The translations under genes and the position numbers were made by a program. A stretch of 64,000 nt of DNA, from the NCBI RefSeq assembly GCF_016808335.1, contig NC_053149.1, positions 58,829,922 through 58,893,921 on the forward strand. The letters run 5' to 3'. This document shows positions 22,174 to 33,989 of this stretch, one piece after another; positions within the stretch are counted from its first letter, which is position 1, and each line of letters opens with the position of its first letter. The notes beneath the pieces were generated by a model that did not search any database, had not been told where the DNA came from, and saw only the letters and a program-made list of their open reading frames with translations. The DNA is from Panicum virgatum. Its lineage: Eukaryota; Streptophyta; Magnoliopsida; Poales; Poaceae.

Positions 22174-22796
22174 TCTTGCATCCGTCGCACGCGCCGGTTC
22201 CGACGAGGCCGGAGATCAAGCTCGCCAGCCTCCGGCCCGCCGCGCCCTGCCTGACCGCGTCAATGTCTCCCCCGATCGAGCACTCGGCCGCCGATCCCTC
22301 GCCGCTGCCCAGCAGGGCGTCGTACCGCGACCGCCGTCCAGCGGGCGCCGCAGCACCTCCTCGTCTATCCTCTGAAGCAGCGCCTCGTCGTCGCCGAACC
22401 GCCCGGCGAAGGCGGCCCCGCTGCCCACCAGGGCGTCGTACCGCGACCGCAGGTCCATGTCCATCCCCTGCGGCGGCGGCACGTCGAACCGGACGCTGTG
22501 GTTGACGGTGCTGTTCCTGAAGCGCGGCGAGTTGGCCATGACCGTCTGGAAGTAGAACTCCGCGGCGTCCAGCGTGTTGCTGAAGTACATGAGCAGCGTC
22601 AGGGGCAGGTTGTCCGGCGCCGCCACGAACGCCCGGCTCAGTATCGGCCAGGGATGTAACACTCCAGGTGTTAATCCCCTATAATCAAGATTAATCACGG
22701 GCTTAATTAGTTAATTAGAGACCTAATCTTTTGGGTACAAATCGAGTCACCAAAAATCGACTCAAGTTCAGTCCAATTTTCTGGAGCCTGGGAAAA

Positions 22797-22874
22797 CCCG
22801 GATACTCCGGGTTTGCACCCGGATATTCCGGAATTACCCGAATACTCCGGATTTGTTTCCGGATAGTCCGGATC
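22797..22874. promoter_or_regulatory. First CCGGATACTCCGG palindrome cluster of the LARD LTR
   Basis: About four copies of CCGGATA-N-TCCGG-type interrupted palindromes lie in 78 bp, just upstream of a TATA-like tctatatcacg. The same cluster is in the 3' LTR at 27648-27726. Confidence 0.75.
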
Positions 22875-23367
22875 TGGAGTTTCTATATCACGTGTCTTAG
22901 CTCTTGCACTATTTCCAAACGTTAAAACATCAGCTCTTCTCTATTCCTCACTCCCTCACACTCACACTCACTCTCTCACGTCACTCTCTCCCTCTCTCAC
23001 GTCCACTCCCTCCCTCACTCTCTCCCTCAAGTGCTCTCCCTCTCCCTAGAGCCCTAAACCGCAAATCCACCACCCCAACTTGAGATCAAGGCCAAGAAGG
23101 CTTCAAGATGGCGAGGAGCACCTTCTTCTCCACATGTTCCTCCCCGGGAAGTCTTGGGTTTCATGTTCTTCGCGCGGGGAAAAGCTCATTCAAGGTACTC
23201 CAACTTGTGCCGGCCCGATCTATCTTTCTAGGAGGTTCTAAGTGATTTCCTTTGGTCAATCATCTCTATATGCATCCTTGAACGAGGATTCAAGAGGGTT
23301 TCAAATTTGGTGGGGTGGTTTTGCCAAAAATCAAGATTTCAGTTTTTGGGGCGAAAATGTTGTCAAG

Positions 23368-23546
23368 CCCGGAGACTCCGGGTATAAGCCCGGATACTCC
23401 GGGTTTTGAACACTCCGGGCTAAACTCCAGGTATAAGCCCGGATACTCCGGGTTTGGGACACTCCGGGGGAAACTCCGGGTATAGGCCCGGAAACTCCGG
23501 ACTTCGGAGTCCGGATACTCCGGATAGTAATCCGGATATTCCGGGT
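23368..23546. promoter_or_regulatory. Second palindrome cluster of the LARD LTR
   Basis: About eight full or half copies of cccggatactccggg-type sequences occur here, with cggacttcggagtccgg as the longest perfect palindrome. The cluster is repeated in the 3' LTR at about 28231-28408. Confidence 0.75.
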
Positions 23547-25273
23547 TGCATTTGGAATGTTAAGTATAAATGATACAAATTAGTAGTGTTTATACTCGGT
23601 ACTTGTTAAGTTGTTGTTGTATGTCATATTTGCATTCTCATGTCATATGCATCTCATGTAGATGCGCTAGATGTACAGTGCGTGAGCGTGAAGCACGCGA
23701 TGTTGGAGCCGGACCCCAAGACGGTGTTTGATGGATGTAACCTAAAGAGAGAAGGACCGGTTGGCGCAACTGAAGACCCGGCCCAAAGACGGAAGGGCCC
23801 AAGGCCTTGCTAGCGTTAACACTGACTTAGTGTTACCCTCATGCAAGCCCCGGTGCATGTCCTACTAATTCAATTTATGAATCGCTATGTATGCTTATTA
23901 CTTGTGCATTACGTTTCAGGAGTTGTTTGAAACCTTAGTTGCATGATCCCTAGGTTTTCCTGGGCCTTATACTAGTATGTGTAGGTCGGTAACACTGCTA
24001 TGCTAAATAGTTTTTGATAGAAGCCGAGTGATTTCAGGTCACTCGCGAGATATAGGATATTTTAGAGTCGAGTAATTTCCTGTTACTCGCGAGATATAGG
24101 ATGTCTCTATAAATTGAATATATAGAATATTGGAAGATGCATGAAAAGAAAGGAATTGGAGACCGGGCGGAAAATGTTTAGCCCCGTATGTGTCGGTTAA
24201 GGACCGCACCGTTGTCTGGCCCTGCTGATTGAGTTTGATATTGTATTAACCGCATGCCGGGAGTAGGAGGTAGTCGAAACTGGTAAGCCGAGTACTGCTT
24301 TGCTTCGAAAGTTCAGGAACCCGCACCCAACTCCTGGGGCGAGTCGAGTAGTCGTGGAGAATTGGGGATGCGTATGTTTACTTTTGGTGGTCTCACGTTG
24401 AGCTCGGCTGACCATATGTCGTTGGGCTGGTTCCTGTAGTTCGAGGCGGGGAGGGAAAAGGTTGGTGCGTGGGGTCCGACGGGGCTTTTGCGTGACGTGT
24501 TGGTTGGGTCCACCTTGCAAGGTTAAATCGGATCGATTCGTCGTCAGTCGCTCTCGGATATGAGCACCTTGATCGCAGCACCGAATCGTAGTGATACAAT
24601 ATGGAATATGGATTATATACTTATGATGATGGTTACATTGAATTATAATATGTTTGCTCTACCATGTGTGCTCTAGTTGGTTTAGGCAAAGTAGATTATA
24701 GTTAATCTATATAGAACCTGGAGCTAAAATATTGAAAATAAGGACCCACCTTTTATATGTTTTTTTCTGCAAAATAAACCACCAGCCAAATGTCTTGCAT
24801 GTCTAGATATGTGGGCTAAGTATACCCAATAGTCGGGTAAGTCTTGTTGAGTATTAGTTGCTCAGGGTTTGTTTTTTTTACCCTATTTCAGGTTTAGGAG
24901 CTAACTAGGTTTCACATCGGTGGGCTCGATGTGGCACCTTGTCTTCACGTCTCGGTAGTCCTCGACTTATCTCATTTGTTTTATTTGTTCTCTAGTGAAA
25001 ATGCTATGTAAATTAGATTCTCTTCCGCTGCTATCTTTTCTTTTGCAAATTTTAAATTTAAAGCTGCTTTGTGAAAGCCTTAATATTATTTACTATTTTG
25101 TAAGTTTTTATCATTTTGGTACCCTCTGCGCTCGACTTTGTGCGGGACTTCTGGTGTGTTTCGATCGGCCTGTGGGTTGGAAACAGCCTGTCAAGTTACA
25201 CTTAATTAAGCTAATACGCCAAATGATGGCGGTTACGCTTAATTAAGCGTTTTAACTCGGCGGGTCTATCACA

Positions 25274-27505
25274 GCTGGTATCAGAGCTGAAATGCACCAG
25301 GGGGTACCAGCAATATTATTTTGGTGTTTTCAAAACTAAAAATGAGTTTTGGCAAAATACGACTCTTTGCCCTTAAGGGATTAGGATAAATTAGTTCATA
25401 AGCCCTATATAGTGTAGGTTATATCAGGTGGCTAGATATATATAATAGCAACTGACTTTTAGGCAATTATCATTCTTGAACATAAATACATATAATGTCA
25501 TTCTTCTGCAGGTACACTAACCCCGCTTGCGTAGGAAAAAATTAGTAATACACGGCTAGTATATAGGGAGAGTATGTATTGTGCCACCGAATAATCTCCG
25601 TATATTGCCATGGTTTGATTGGTAAACTTTAGTTTGGTGAGAACGTACAGGTCATGCATGTATAATATCATACGTATTGTTTTGCTTTGCGTGTCATGTC
25701 CATATAAATTTCCTAACGTATTAGTGCATCGCTTTTCATCAAATTCTCAATGCTAGGAAAAGCCGGTTATCCTAGCCCATGCTAGTCATGTTTAGAAATG
25801 AAATTAATTTATGGTTAATATTGTTGGACTCTGTTTTCTAGAAACCCAGTTGGTACGACTATTAAGAAAACTTAAAGTTTTTCCATGTCAGCTTGGAATC
25901 GTAGTTTAGGAAAATTTTGACTAAAATTTGGTGTTACTTATGGTGTTCTATCTTGTGCGAATTCTTGTCTTGAGGGTAGTCATCTTAGGAAAAGTGGGTC
26001 TAATTTTTGCAAATATGTGTGTGTGTAGAACCAAGCGATATTTTAAATTGTTAATAGTGTATGACTTAACCTATGTCTCCTATAGACCCATTGAGTAATT
26101 TGGAATTTGAACATAGACATCACCTAAATAAAGCAAAGTTAGACAAAATAAACCGTTGAGTTTGACGGAATTTCGAATACCGAAGTTGAGGCCGTTCAGC
26201 TATACACCCTAAATATGAAAGAGTTTGTGTTCACAGTTTAGTACGTACGAATTATTAAATCTTGTTGTCTTGGGAATCAAGATCAGGATATTAGTCTTAA
26301 ATGAAACTATTGGTCGTTTTTCCTGATATGCCTTTTCCCACCATAATCGGCTAACCGTGTCCTATTTGTTGTTCTATGACCATTCTATTTTATCCAAACA
26401 TTGATGTTTTCCAGATTGGTCAAGGTTAATCTGAAATCGTATGTCCGCATCTCTAGGCCATTCCTTTAAATGCCCGATACTAATTCAGTCCAGCCATTTT
26501 TGATAACCAAAACCACCCTGTTGTTCTTCTATTATGAGTATTCGTTTATTTCTAATCATCTTGATTCCTATACCTAAAGTGGATCCGCTTGCATTCTTGC
26601 TCAAATAAACATAAATAAGTTAGGAACTTGATCACATTTAGTATAGTTATCCTGCATTAATAGAGTCCCATGTTTATTGCATGGTAACCACACTATTGCA
26701 TCACATCATATTGCATTGTTGGGTCATGCAAGGTTAGGGAAAATTTTGGTGGTAGTTTGGCTGACCATGTGGATTATATGCCATTGAATGTATTTTCTGG
26801 CTGCTCTCTAATCTCTTTGTATCCAATCGTGTTATTCGGATTTTTATTATTGGTTCTTATATGGTGGAGATTTGTCCCACGCCCTATAGTGCCGCGACGG
26901 GATCTAGGGCCTCGCGTGTGCAGCCGCCACGCGATTGTGCCACTGGGTGCGCGCTGGTGCTTAAGTGCGTGTGGATGAAACTGTATCGACACTTCTTTGT
27001 GCAATGTTGGAATCGTTTTTCCTCTACCTTTGTTCTTTAAGGGGGTAGGCCCTTGGGGGAGTAAAAATGCGAATGGGGTGTTTTACATGGGAGTTTATAA
27101 AGTCCACTAACTTGCATAGCGTCTTGCATCATGCAACTTAAAAATAATAAACAACTTGAGCGAAAATGGACTTGAGCAAAAACTTTCCTTGACACTAATG
27201 ATTCTTGTTCCCAACTCAAGAGAATTCGATCCTTTCAAAAACATCCTTGATGTAATCTTTTCTAATCAATATCCATTGAGAGTCTCTCCGTGTATTTCAC
27301 TTGAACGACTTGATGTGTTCCGGTGTTCTGTTCCCTGTTTGGTCTGATGCAGGTGATTTGAAGTGTTTTTCTTCTTCCAAATAATTCCTTAGTTTCTTTT
27401 AAAAATGTCCAACTTTCATGAGTCCGATACAATTCCTAGAGGTCAATATTTGACCCTTGATTTCCTTTTAAATCTCGGTACGAGATTTCTTTAAGGGGGT
27501 AGGAT
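25274..27505 (+). other. Non-coding interior of the LARD
   Basis: The PBS tggtatcagagc (25276-25287) matches initiator tRNA-Met exactly, and the PPT ctttaagggggtaggat is at 27489-27505. Between them is AT-rich sequence with only short, unrelated open frames. No retroviral motif is visible in six frames. Confidence 0.85.
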
Positions 27506-30129
27506 TGTAACACCCCAGGTGTTAATCACCTATAATCAAGATTAATCACGGGCTTAACTAGTTAATTAGAGACCTAATCTTTTGGGTACAAATCGAGTCA
27601 CCAAAAATTGACTCAAGTTCAGTCCATTTTTCTGGAGCCTGGGAAAACCCGGATACTCCGGGTTTGCACCCGGATATGCCGGAATTACCCGGATACTCCG
27701 GATTTGTTTCCGGATAGTCCGGACCTGGAGTTTCTATATCACGTGTCTTAGCTCTTGCACTATTTCCAAACGTTGCACTATTTCCAAACGTTAAAACATC
27801 AGCTCTTCTCTATTCCTCACTCCCTCACGCTCACTCTCTCACGTCACTCTCTCCCTCTCTCACGTCCACTCCGTCCCTCACTCTCTCCATCAAGTGCTCT
27901 CCCTCTCCATAGAGCCCAAAACCCCAAATCCTCCACCCCAACTTGAGATCAAGGCCAAGAAGGCTTCAAGATGGCGAGGAACACCTTCTTCTCCACATGT
28001 TCCTCCCCGGGAAGTCTTGGGTTTCATGTTCTTCGCGCGGGGAAAAGCTCGTTCAAGGTACTCCAACTTGTGCGGCCCGATCTATCTTTCTAGGAGGTTC
28101 TAAGTGATTTCCTTTGGTCAATCATCTCTATATGCATCCTTGAACGAGGATTAAAGAGGGTTTCAAATTTGGTGGGGTGGTTTTGCCAAAAATTAAGATT
28201 TCAGTTTTTGGGGCGAAAATGCTGTCAAGCCTGGAGACTCCGGGTATAAGCCCGGATACTCCGGATTTTGAACACTCCGGGCGAAACTCCAGGTATAAGC
28301 CCGGATACTCCGGATTTGGGGCACTCCGGGGGAAACTCCGGGTATAGGCCGGAAACTCCGGACTTCGGAGTCCGGATACTCCGGATAGTAATCCGGATAT
28401 TCCGGGTTGCATTTGGATTGTTAAGTATAAATGGTACAAATTAGTAGTGTTTATACTCGGTACTTGTTAAGTTGTTGTTGTATGTCATATTTGCATTCTC
28501 ATGTCATATGCATCTCATGTAGATGCGCTAGATGTACAGTGCGTGAGCGTGAAGCACGCGATGTTGGAGCCGGACCCCAAGACGGTGTTTGATGGATGTA
28601 ACCTAAAGAGAGAAGGACCGGTTGGCGCAACTGAAGACCCGGCCCAAAGACGGAAGGGCCCAAGGCCTTGATAGCGTTAACACTGACTTAGTGTTACCCT
28701 CAGGCAAGCCCCGGTGCATGTCCTACTAATTCAATTTATGAATCACTATGTATGCTTATTACTTGTGCATTAGGTTTCAGGAGTTTGAAACCTTAGTTGC
28801 ATGATCCCTAGGTTTTTCTGGGCCTTATACTAGTATGTGTAGGTCGGTAGCACTGCTATGCTAAATAGTTCTCGATAGAAGCCGAGTGATTTCAGGTCAC
28901 TCGCGAGATATATGATATTTTAGAGTCGAGTAATTTCCTGTTACTCGCGAGATATATGATGTCTCTATAAATTGAATATATAGAATATTGGAAGATGCAT
29001 GAAAGGAAAGGAATTAGAGACCGGGCAGGAAATGTTTAGCCCTGTATGTGTCGGTTAAGGACCGCACCGTTGTCTGGCCCTGCTGATCGAGTTTGATATT
29101 GTACTAACCGCATGCCGGGAGTAGGAGGTAGTCGAAACCGGTAAGCCGAGTACTGTTTTGCTTCGAAAGTACAGGAACCCGCACCCAACTCCTGGGGCGA
29201 GTCGAGTAATCGCGGAGAATTGGGGATGCGTATGTTTACTTTTGGTGGTCTCACGTTGAGCTCGGCTGACCATATGTCGTTGGGCTGGTTCCTGTAGTTC
29301 GAGGCGGGGAGGGGAAAGGTTGGTGCGTGGGGTCCGACGGGGCTTTTGCGTGCCGTGTTGGTTGGGTCCACCTTGCAAGGTTAAATCGGATCGATTCGCC
29401 GTCAGTCGCTCACGGATATGAGCACCTTGATCGCAGCACCGCATCGTAGTGATACAATATGGAATATGGATTATATACTTATGATGATGGTTACATTGAA
29501 TTATAGTATGTTTGCTCTACCATGTGTGCTCTAGTTGGTTTAGGCAAATAGTAGATTATAGATAATCTATATAGAACCTGGAGCTAAAATATTGAAAATA
29601 AGGATCCACCTTTTATATGTTTTTTTCTGCAAAATAAACCACCAGCCAAATGTCTTGCATGTCTAGATATGTGGGTTAAGTATACCCAATAGTCGGGTAA
29701 GTCTTGCTGAGTATTAGTTGCTCAGGGTTTATTGTTTACCCTATTTCAGGTTTAGGAGCTAACTAGGTTTCACATCGGTGGGCTCGATGTGGCACCTTGT
29801 CTTCACATCTCGGTAGTCCTTGACTTATCTCATTTGTTTTATTTGTTCTCTAGTGAAAATGCTATGTAAATTAGATTCTCTTCCGCTGCTATCTTTTTTT
29901 TTGCAAATTTTAAATTTAAAGCTGCTTTGTGAAAGTCTTAATATTATTTACTATTTTGTAAGTTTTTATCATGTTGGTACCCTCTGCGCTCGCCTTTGTG
30001 CGGGATTTCTGGTGTGTTTTGATAGGCCTGTGGGTTGGAAATAACCTGTCAAGTTACACTTAATTAAGCTAATACGCCAAATGATGATGGTTATGCTTAA
30101 TTAAACGTTTTAACTCGACGGGTCTGACA
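27506..30129 (+). repeat. LARD 3' LTR
   Basis: It is a copy of 22655-25273 with a few per cent of differences spread along it and a tandem duplication of gcactatttccaaacgtt (about 27758-27793). It therefore inserted earlier than the Sirevirus. Confidence 0.92.
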
Positions 30130-31066
30130 AGAACCTGATGCGATCAAACCAAATGCGTCGTCAGAGAAATGCTGCGGATTTGCAGCGGAATACAGGCACA
30201 GAGAGCTCTTATTATATTACCCCTGAAGAGCTCGAACGCGTCAGGCTTCTCCCGGTGCCCGGACGAAATGGAGAGCTCGGCGTTGGTGCTCTGCAGGAGA
30301 TTCTGGTCGAGGACGACCACGTGATGGCTTTCGGAATCGGCCCTGTGGTCGGTGAAGCTGAGGTCCCTCGGCACCGAGGAGAATGCGTGGAGCAGGTCTG
30401 CAGATAGAGGGCTACCAACCGTCAGCGGCACGGCACGATGGCATGGGATCAGAGACGGACCAGTCAGGCCGCAGGCACACGACGTGACAGCCTGAAACAC
30501 CCACCGTCCTGCGTCACGAGCGGGTAGTCCGCGGCGCCGAGCGTGACGAGCCAGTCCCAGTCGGCGGCGACCCGGAGCAGGACGGCCGCGCCGCGGAGCA
30601 CCGCCGCGACGGCGGACGGCCCGCGGCCGTCGAGTGCGTCCCCCCGGCAGACGACGTGCACGTTCCCGTACTCGAGGAACGCCCGCTCCGACCGGACGTA
30701 GCTGGCCAGCCTCGCGCGCTCGTACGCGCCGGCGCCGGCGTCCAGGTGGAGCAGGTACCGGTTGCGCGGGTGGTACGCGGCCTTGAGCAGCCGCGTCACC
30801 CGGACGAAGTCCCCGTGCCCGCCGGTGATGTAGTACGCGAGCACCGGCGGGTACCCGGGGCCCTTCCTCGGCGCCAGCGCCCCCGCCGCCGCCGATGGCG
30901 ACGGCGACTCGGCGTCCGGGCTGTAGGGGTCGTCGTACCCGTACGCCGCTCGGTGGACAAGCGAGCTCGACACGTAGCTGAGCACCAGCAGGCTGGTGGT
31001 CGGCGCCGCCAGCGTCGCGAGCGCCGACCACGGCGAGCACGCCATGAGCCAGGAAGAATGAGCCAT

Positions 31067-32495
31067 CGCGGGGCGCGTGGAGCTTGGCAATTGGCGGGGA
31101 TTCCTGCTTGGCCGTGGCCCGTGGGTGGTGGGTGATGCGCGGGGGAGCGGGTGTTCCTGCTCTGCTACTAGTAGTTTGTAAGTGTCAACGACGCTCGAGC
31201 TGGCAACTGAATTGTTTTCAAGGGAAAAAAAAGGAGCTGGCAGCTGAGTTTGGCTGGGATCGTGGAGGAGCAAACATAAGCCCTGACGCAATGAAATCTA
31301 GCACGACGGAACGGCAGGATATCTTTCTCGTTTTCTGTTGCCGCACTACGCGCAGGGGCAGGGCATATGGAGACAGGTACCGCCTCGCCACCGCAGGACG
31401 TGCGCCCAAGCATGGACAAGCCGGCGGACAGCGGAAGAAATGGTAGGAGTACAGTATCATAGGCGAACGGAAGGTACGGACCACGGAGGCAAGAGCGCAA
31501 GAGACGACGCAGCGGGCGAAACCTTTCAATCGTCGCCGGAACGCAGGCGCGACGGGTCCGGGCATCCGGCGGCCCACGCCCGCACGATGAAACTACACAA
31601 AGGTTTGAAAATCTTATGATGATGATGGAGGAAAACAGTTGCAAGAAATGCAAATAAGGATGCAAGTGGATATCCAATAGCATTTTTAATCAACTAATTA
31701 ATTATGACGACATATCACTCTAGTTCATTTCTACTCACTAATTATTTACGTATAATGTTATTCTAGTTTATTTTATCTACTTCTGGGTCGACTCAATAAT
31801 CCAAAAATTATCTAACTTGCATCCCTAGATGCAGATTGTCCCTTCAACAAAAGAAAAAGAAAGAGGTGCAGATTGTACCCAAGTTTGCGCTGAATTTTAC
31901 GGAATTTGGTCAGATATAAACCAGGCGAAGTGGTAGGTAGCATACCATCCACGGTTGAACATGCTCAGCGGTCGTCCAGAATGAAACTCAAACCCAGCGG
32001 CCAGCGCTCAATTGCGCTGGAACTCTGGAGCTTGGAAAGGTTCCGAAGCTCTCGAACTAGCTGCCTGGAAATTTCTCGGGCGCCAAAACGGTGTTCTTTT
32101 TTTCCCCAAAAAAGACATTAGAAAAATACCTCATATCTAAATCATATCAAGAAAAATAATGGGTGATACAAAAGAAGGAAAAACTGATATAAAACGATAT
32201 AAAAAATAAAAATACATCGAAGAATTCTGCAATCTGAACACCGACAGGAATCTGAAACTGAAAATGAATGCTGAAGCATCCACTGGATTCTGAGTCTGAT
32301 CGACCAAGCAGGCCGACAGCGTCTCCCGAGCTTGAGGGTACGACAGAACAGAACAGGCATGGTTGGGCTTCTTAGTTCGCGCATATGGGCCACGCCAGTT
32401 TGGCCCATTGAGCTAGTCTGACTGGGCTTGGCTAGTTCCCACGGGTCAAGTTGGGCCAAGTTACAACCATAAATTGGGCCAGTGTTTACACAGAA
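31067..32495. other. Upstream region of the GT14 gene; no other gene seen
   Basis: The first few hundred bases are the GT14 leader and promoter side (minus strand), CT/CG-rich. An upstream extension of the reading frame to 31291 exists but lacks family features. From about 31680 the sequence is AT-rich without convincing ORFs. Confidence 0.45.
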
Positions 32496-33448
32496 GGAAG
32501 AAGTTTTTTTTCCCTCCTCAACTTTGAGCCGAATCTGATTTTTCTCTCTGGACCACAAAACCGTCCGTCCAGCCGTTCACATAATCTCCCTGAGCGGTTT
32601 GAGGGTGAGGTGGCAGCAGGTTTTCTATTTTTTTATTTTTTTATTTTGACTAAATCTTTGAAAAATCACAGTAAATCACAAAAAAATCATAAAAGGGAAA
32701 ATCCGATTTTGTTGGACTCCACATAAGTAGATCTACGCATTGAATATATTATATGATATATTTTAGTACAAATTTTTTCTGTAGTTTTAGATATATACTT
32801 TTCTGTAATTAATTTATAGTTATAGTCTCCATCATCAAATTACGATGACAATTTTATAGTGGGCTAATCATTATATGATTGATCTATAGTAAAATTTTTA
32901 TAATTATTGGATCATTTTTTACTGAGGTATAGATTTATCTATATAAACCTAGGTAAATCTAGACCAATCTATAGTTAAATCTAGATAAATCAATAACTAA
33001 GTCATACATGATTCGATAATCATAAATTTTTACTACATCTCAATCATATAATGATTATATCACCATAAAAATTTTATCGTAATTTGATGATGGAGACTAT
33101 AACTATAAATTAATTACAGAAAATCATATATTTAAAACTATAGAAAAAAAATTTGTACTAAAGTATAACATATAATATATTCAATGCGTAGATCTACTTA
33201 CGTGAAGTTTAACAAAATTGGATTTTTCCTTTTGTGATTTTTTTGATTTACTGTGATTTTTCAAAAATTTAGTTAAAATAAAAAATAAAAGAAAAATAGA
33301 AAAACCGCTGTCACCTCACTCTAAAACCGCTCAGAGAGGTTATGTAAATGGTTTTGCGAGTCTGAGGAGGCTAAACGGACGGTTTTGTGGTTCAGAGAGG
33401 AAAAGCAGATTCGACTCAAAATTGAGGGAGGCAAAAAGAATTTTTTCC
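32496..33448. mobile_element. Fold-back Mutator-type MITE, 953 bp
   Basis: The flanks are tacacagaa (32487-32495) and tacaaagaa (33449-33457), a 9-bp TSD with one mismatch, as for Mutator elements. The left arm (to about 32925) is an imperfect reverse complement of the right arm (from about 33006). Examples are accacaaaaccgtccgt against acggacggttttgtggt, and gtagatctacgcattgaata against tattcaatgcgtagatctac. Only about 80 bp of loop remains. It codes for nothing. Confidence 0.87.
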
Positions 33449-33989
33449 TACAAAGAAACAGAGGCAAGGGGCCCACCCTAATGTTTTCAGCTATAAATTG
33501 ACTGGTGTTTTCAGTTATTCCTGATTTTTTTTTTGCAGATAGTCGTCCTATGGTTAGGAATTCCGTTATAGATTTTGACGACTCAGAAAAGAAATCCTTA
33601 CAAAAATATTTTTTGCTTTCATGCAGTTCGGTCCATTTTTGTTTTTAATGTTCATCTTAACCCAAAAAAAACACGTTTATACTTGAACACAGATACCCCT
33701 TTAATTTCACTTAACTTTCCCCATGCTACGGTTGCAAGGGCACGCAAAATATACCACTGAAGTACTGAACTAAATAAAACCGTATCACCGTGCTGCGCAG
33801 TGGAAGCAATCAGTCTGAAAAGGATAATGGTATATGCGACGTGCCTAGAAAGACAGACAGGCAAAGCGCACGACATAGATATCTCACACCCTGACTGACC
33901 ATTTTAGCCCTCTACTAATAGATTACTTTGACTCACACCATTTTAGCGCTCTCCCTGCCTTCCAATTCCAAACGGAGAAATTAAACAAC
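33449..33989. other. Spacer and promoter side of the kinase gene
   Basis: This is AT-rich sequence without a gene. The last part (33890-33990) leads into the GC-rich leader exon. A short (GT)n run lies at about 34068-34080 in that leader. Confidence 0.4.

Larger units (their letters stand above)
22655..25273 (+). repeat. LARD 5' LTR
   Basis: It begins TGTAACACTCC. Its end is set where identity with the 3' LTR stops, at gggtct plus a few bases, just before the PBS. The last few bases are uncertain because the two copies differ there (tctatcaca versus tctgaca). Confidence 0.9.
22655..30129 (+). mobile_element. LARD-like non-autonomous LTR retrotransposon, 7.5 kb
   Basis: Two direct LTRs of about 2.62 kb flank a 2.2-kb interior that has a PBS and a PPT but no recognisable gag or pol. 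That is the definition of a large retrotransposon derivative. The LTR start TGTAACAC, the PBS and the 3' end (cgagatttctttaagggggtagg) resemble those of the Tekay-type chromovirus at 11-17 kb (cgagattcattttaagtggggtagg). The likely parent is therefore a Tekay-type element; that is inference. It interrupts exon 3 of the GT14 gene in opposite orientation. Flanks aggga (left) and agaac (right) do not form a TSD. Confidence 0.9.
22169..31066 (-). pseudogene. GT14 (GlcAT14-like) glycosyltransferase gene, split by a LARD and frameshifted
   Basis: Exon 1 is 31066-30505, starting MAHSSWLMACSPWSALATL with a type II membrane-anchor-like stretch, then PPVLAYYITGGHGD, RNRYLLHLDAG and DWDWLVTLGAADYPLVTQD, the Branch-domain motifs. 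Exon 2 is 30397-30221 (DLLHAFSSVPRDLSF through KPDAFELFRG). An 86-bp intron ends at catcag, and exon 3 starts GTTCT (30134-30130). There the LARD interrupts it. Exon 3 resumes at 22653 with PWPILSRAFV, DNLPLTLLMYFSN, YFQTVMANS and NSTVNHSVRF. A frameshift near 22330 then closes the frame early. Beyond it another frame shows the expected C-terminus (AECSIGGDIDAV) ending at 22169. Intact relatives add glucuronic acid to arabinogalactan in the Golgi. The LARD, the frameshift and a short internal loss (after ILSRAFV) make this copy non-functional. Confidence 0.88.

Noticed and set aside
24197..24599. Minus-strand ORFs of about 107-129 codons present in both LARD LTRs (also 29036-29444)
   Set aside because: Presence in both copies follows from LTR duplication. 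The frames differ in length between copies and have no domain.
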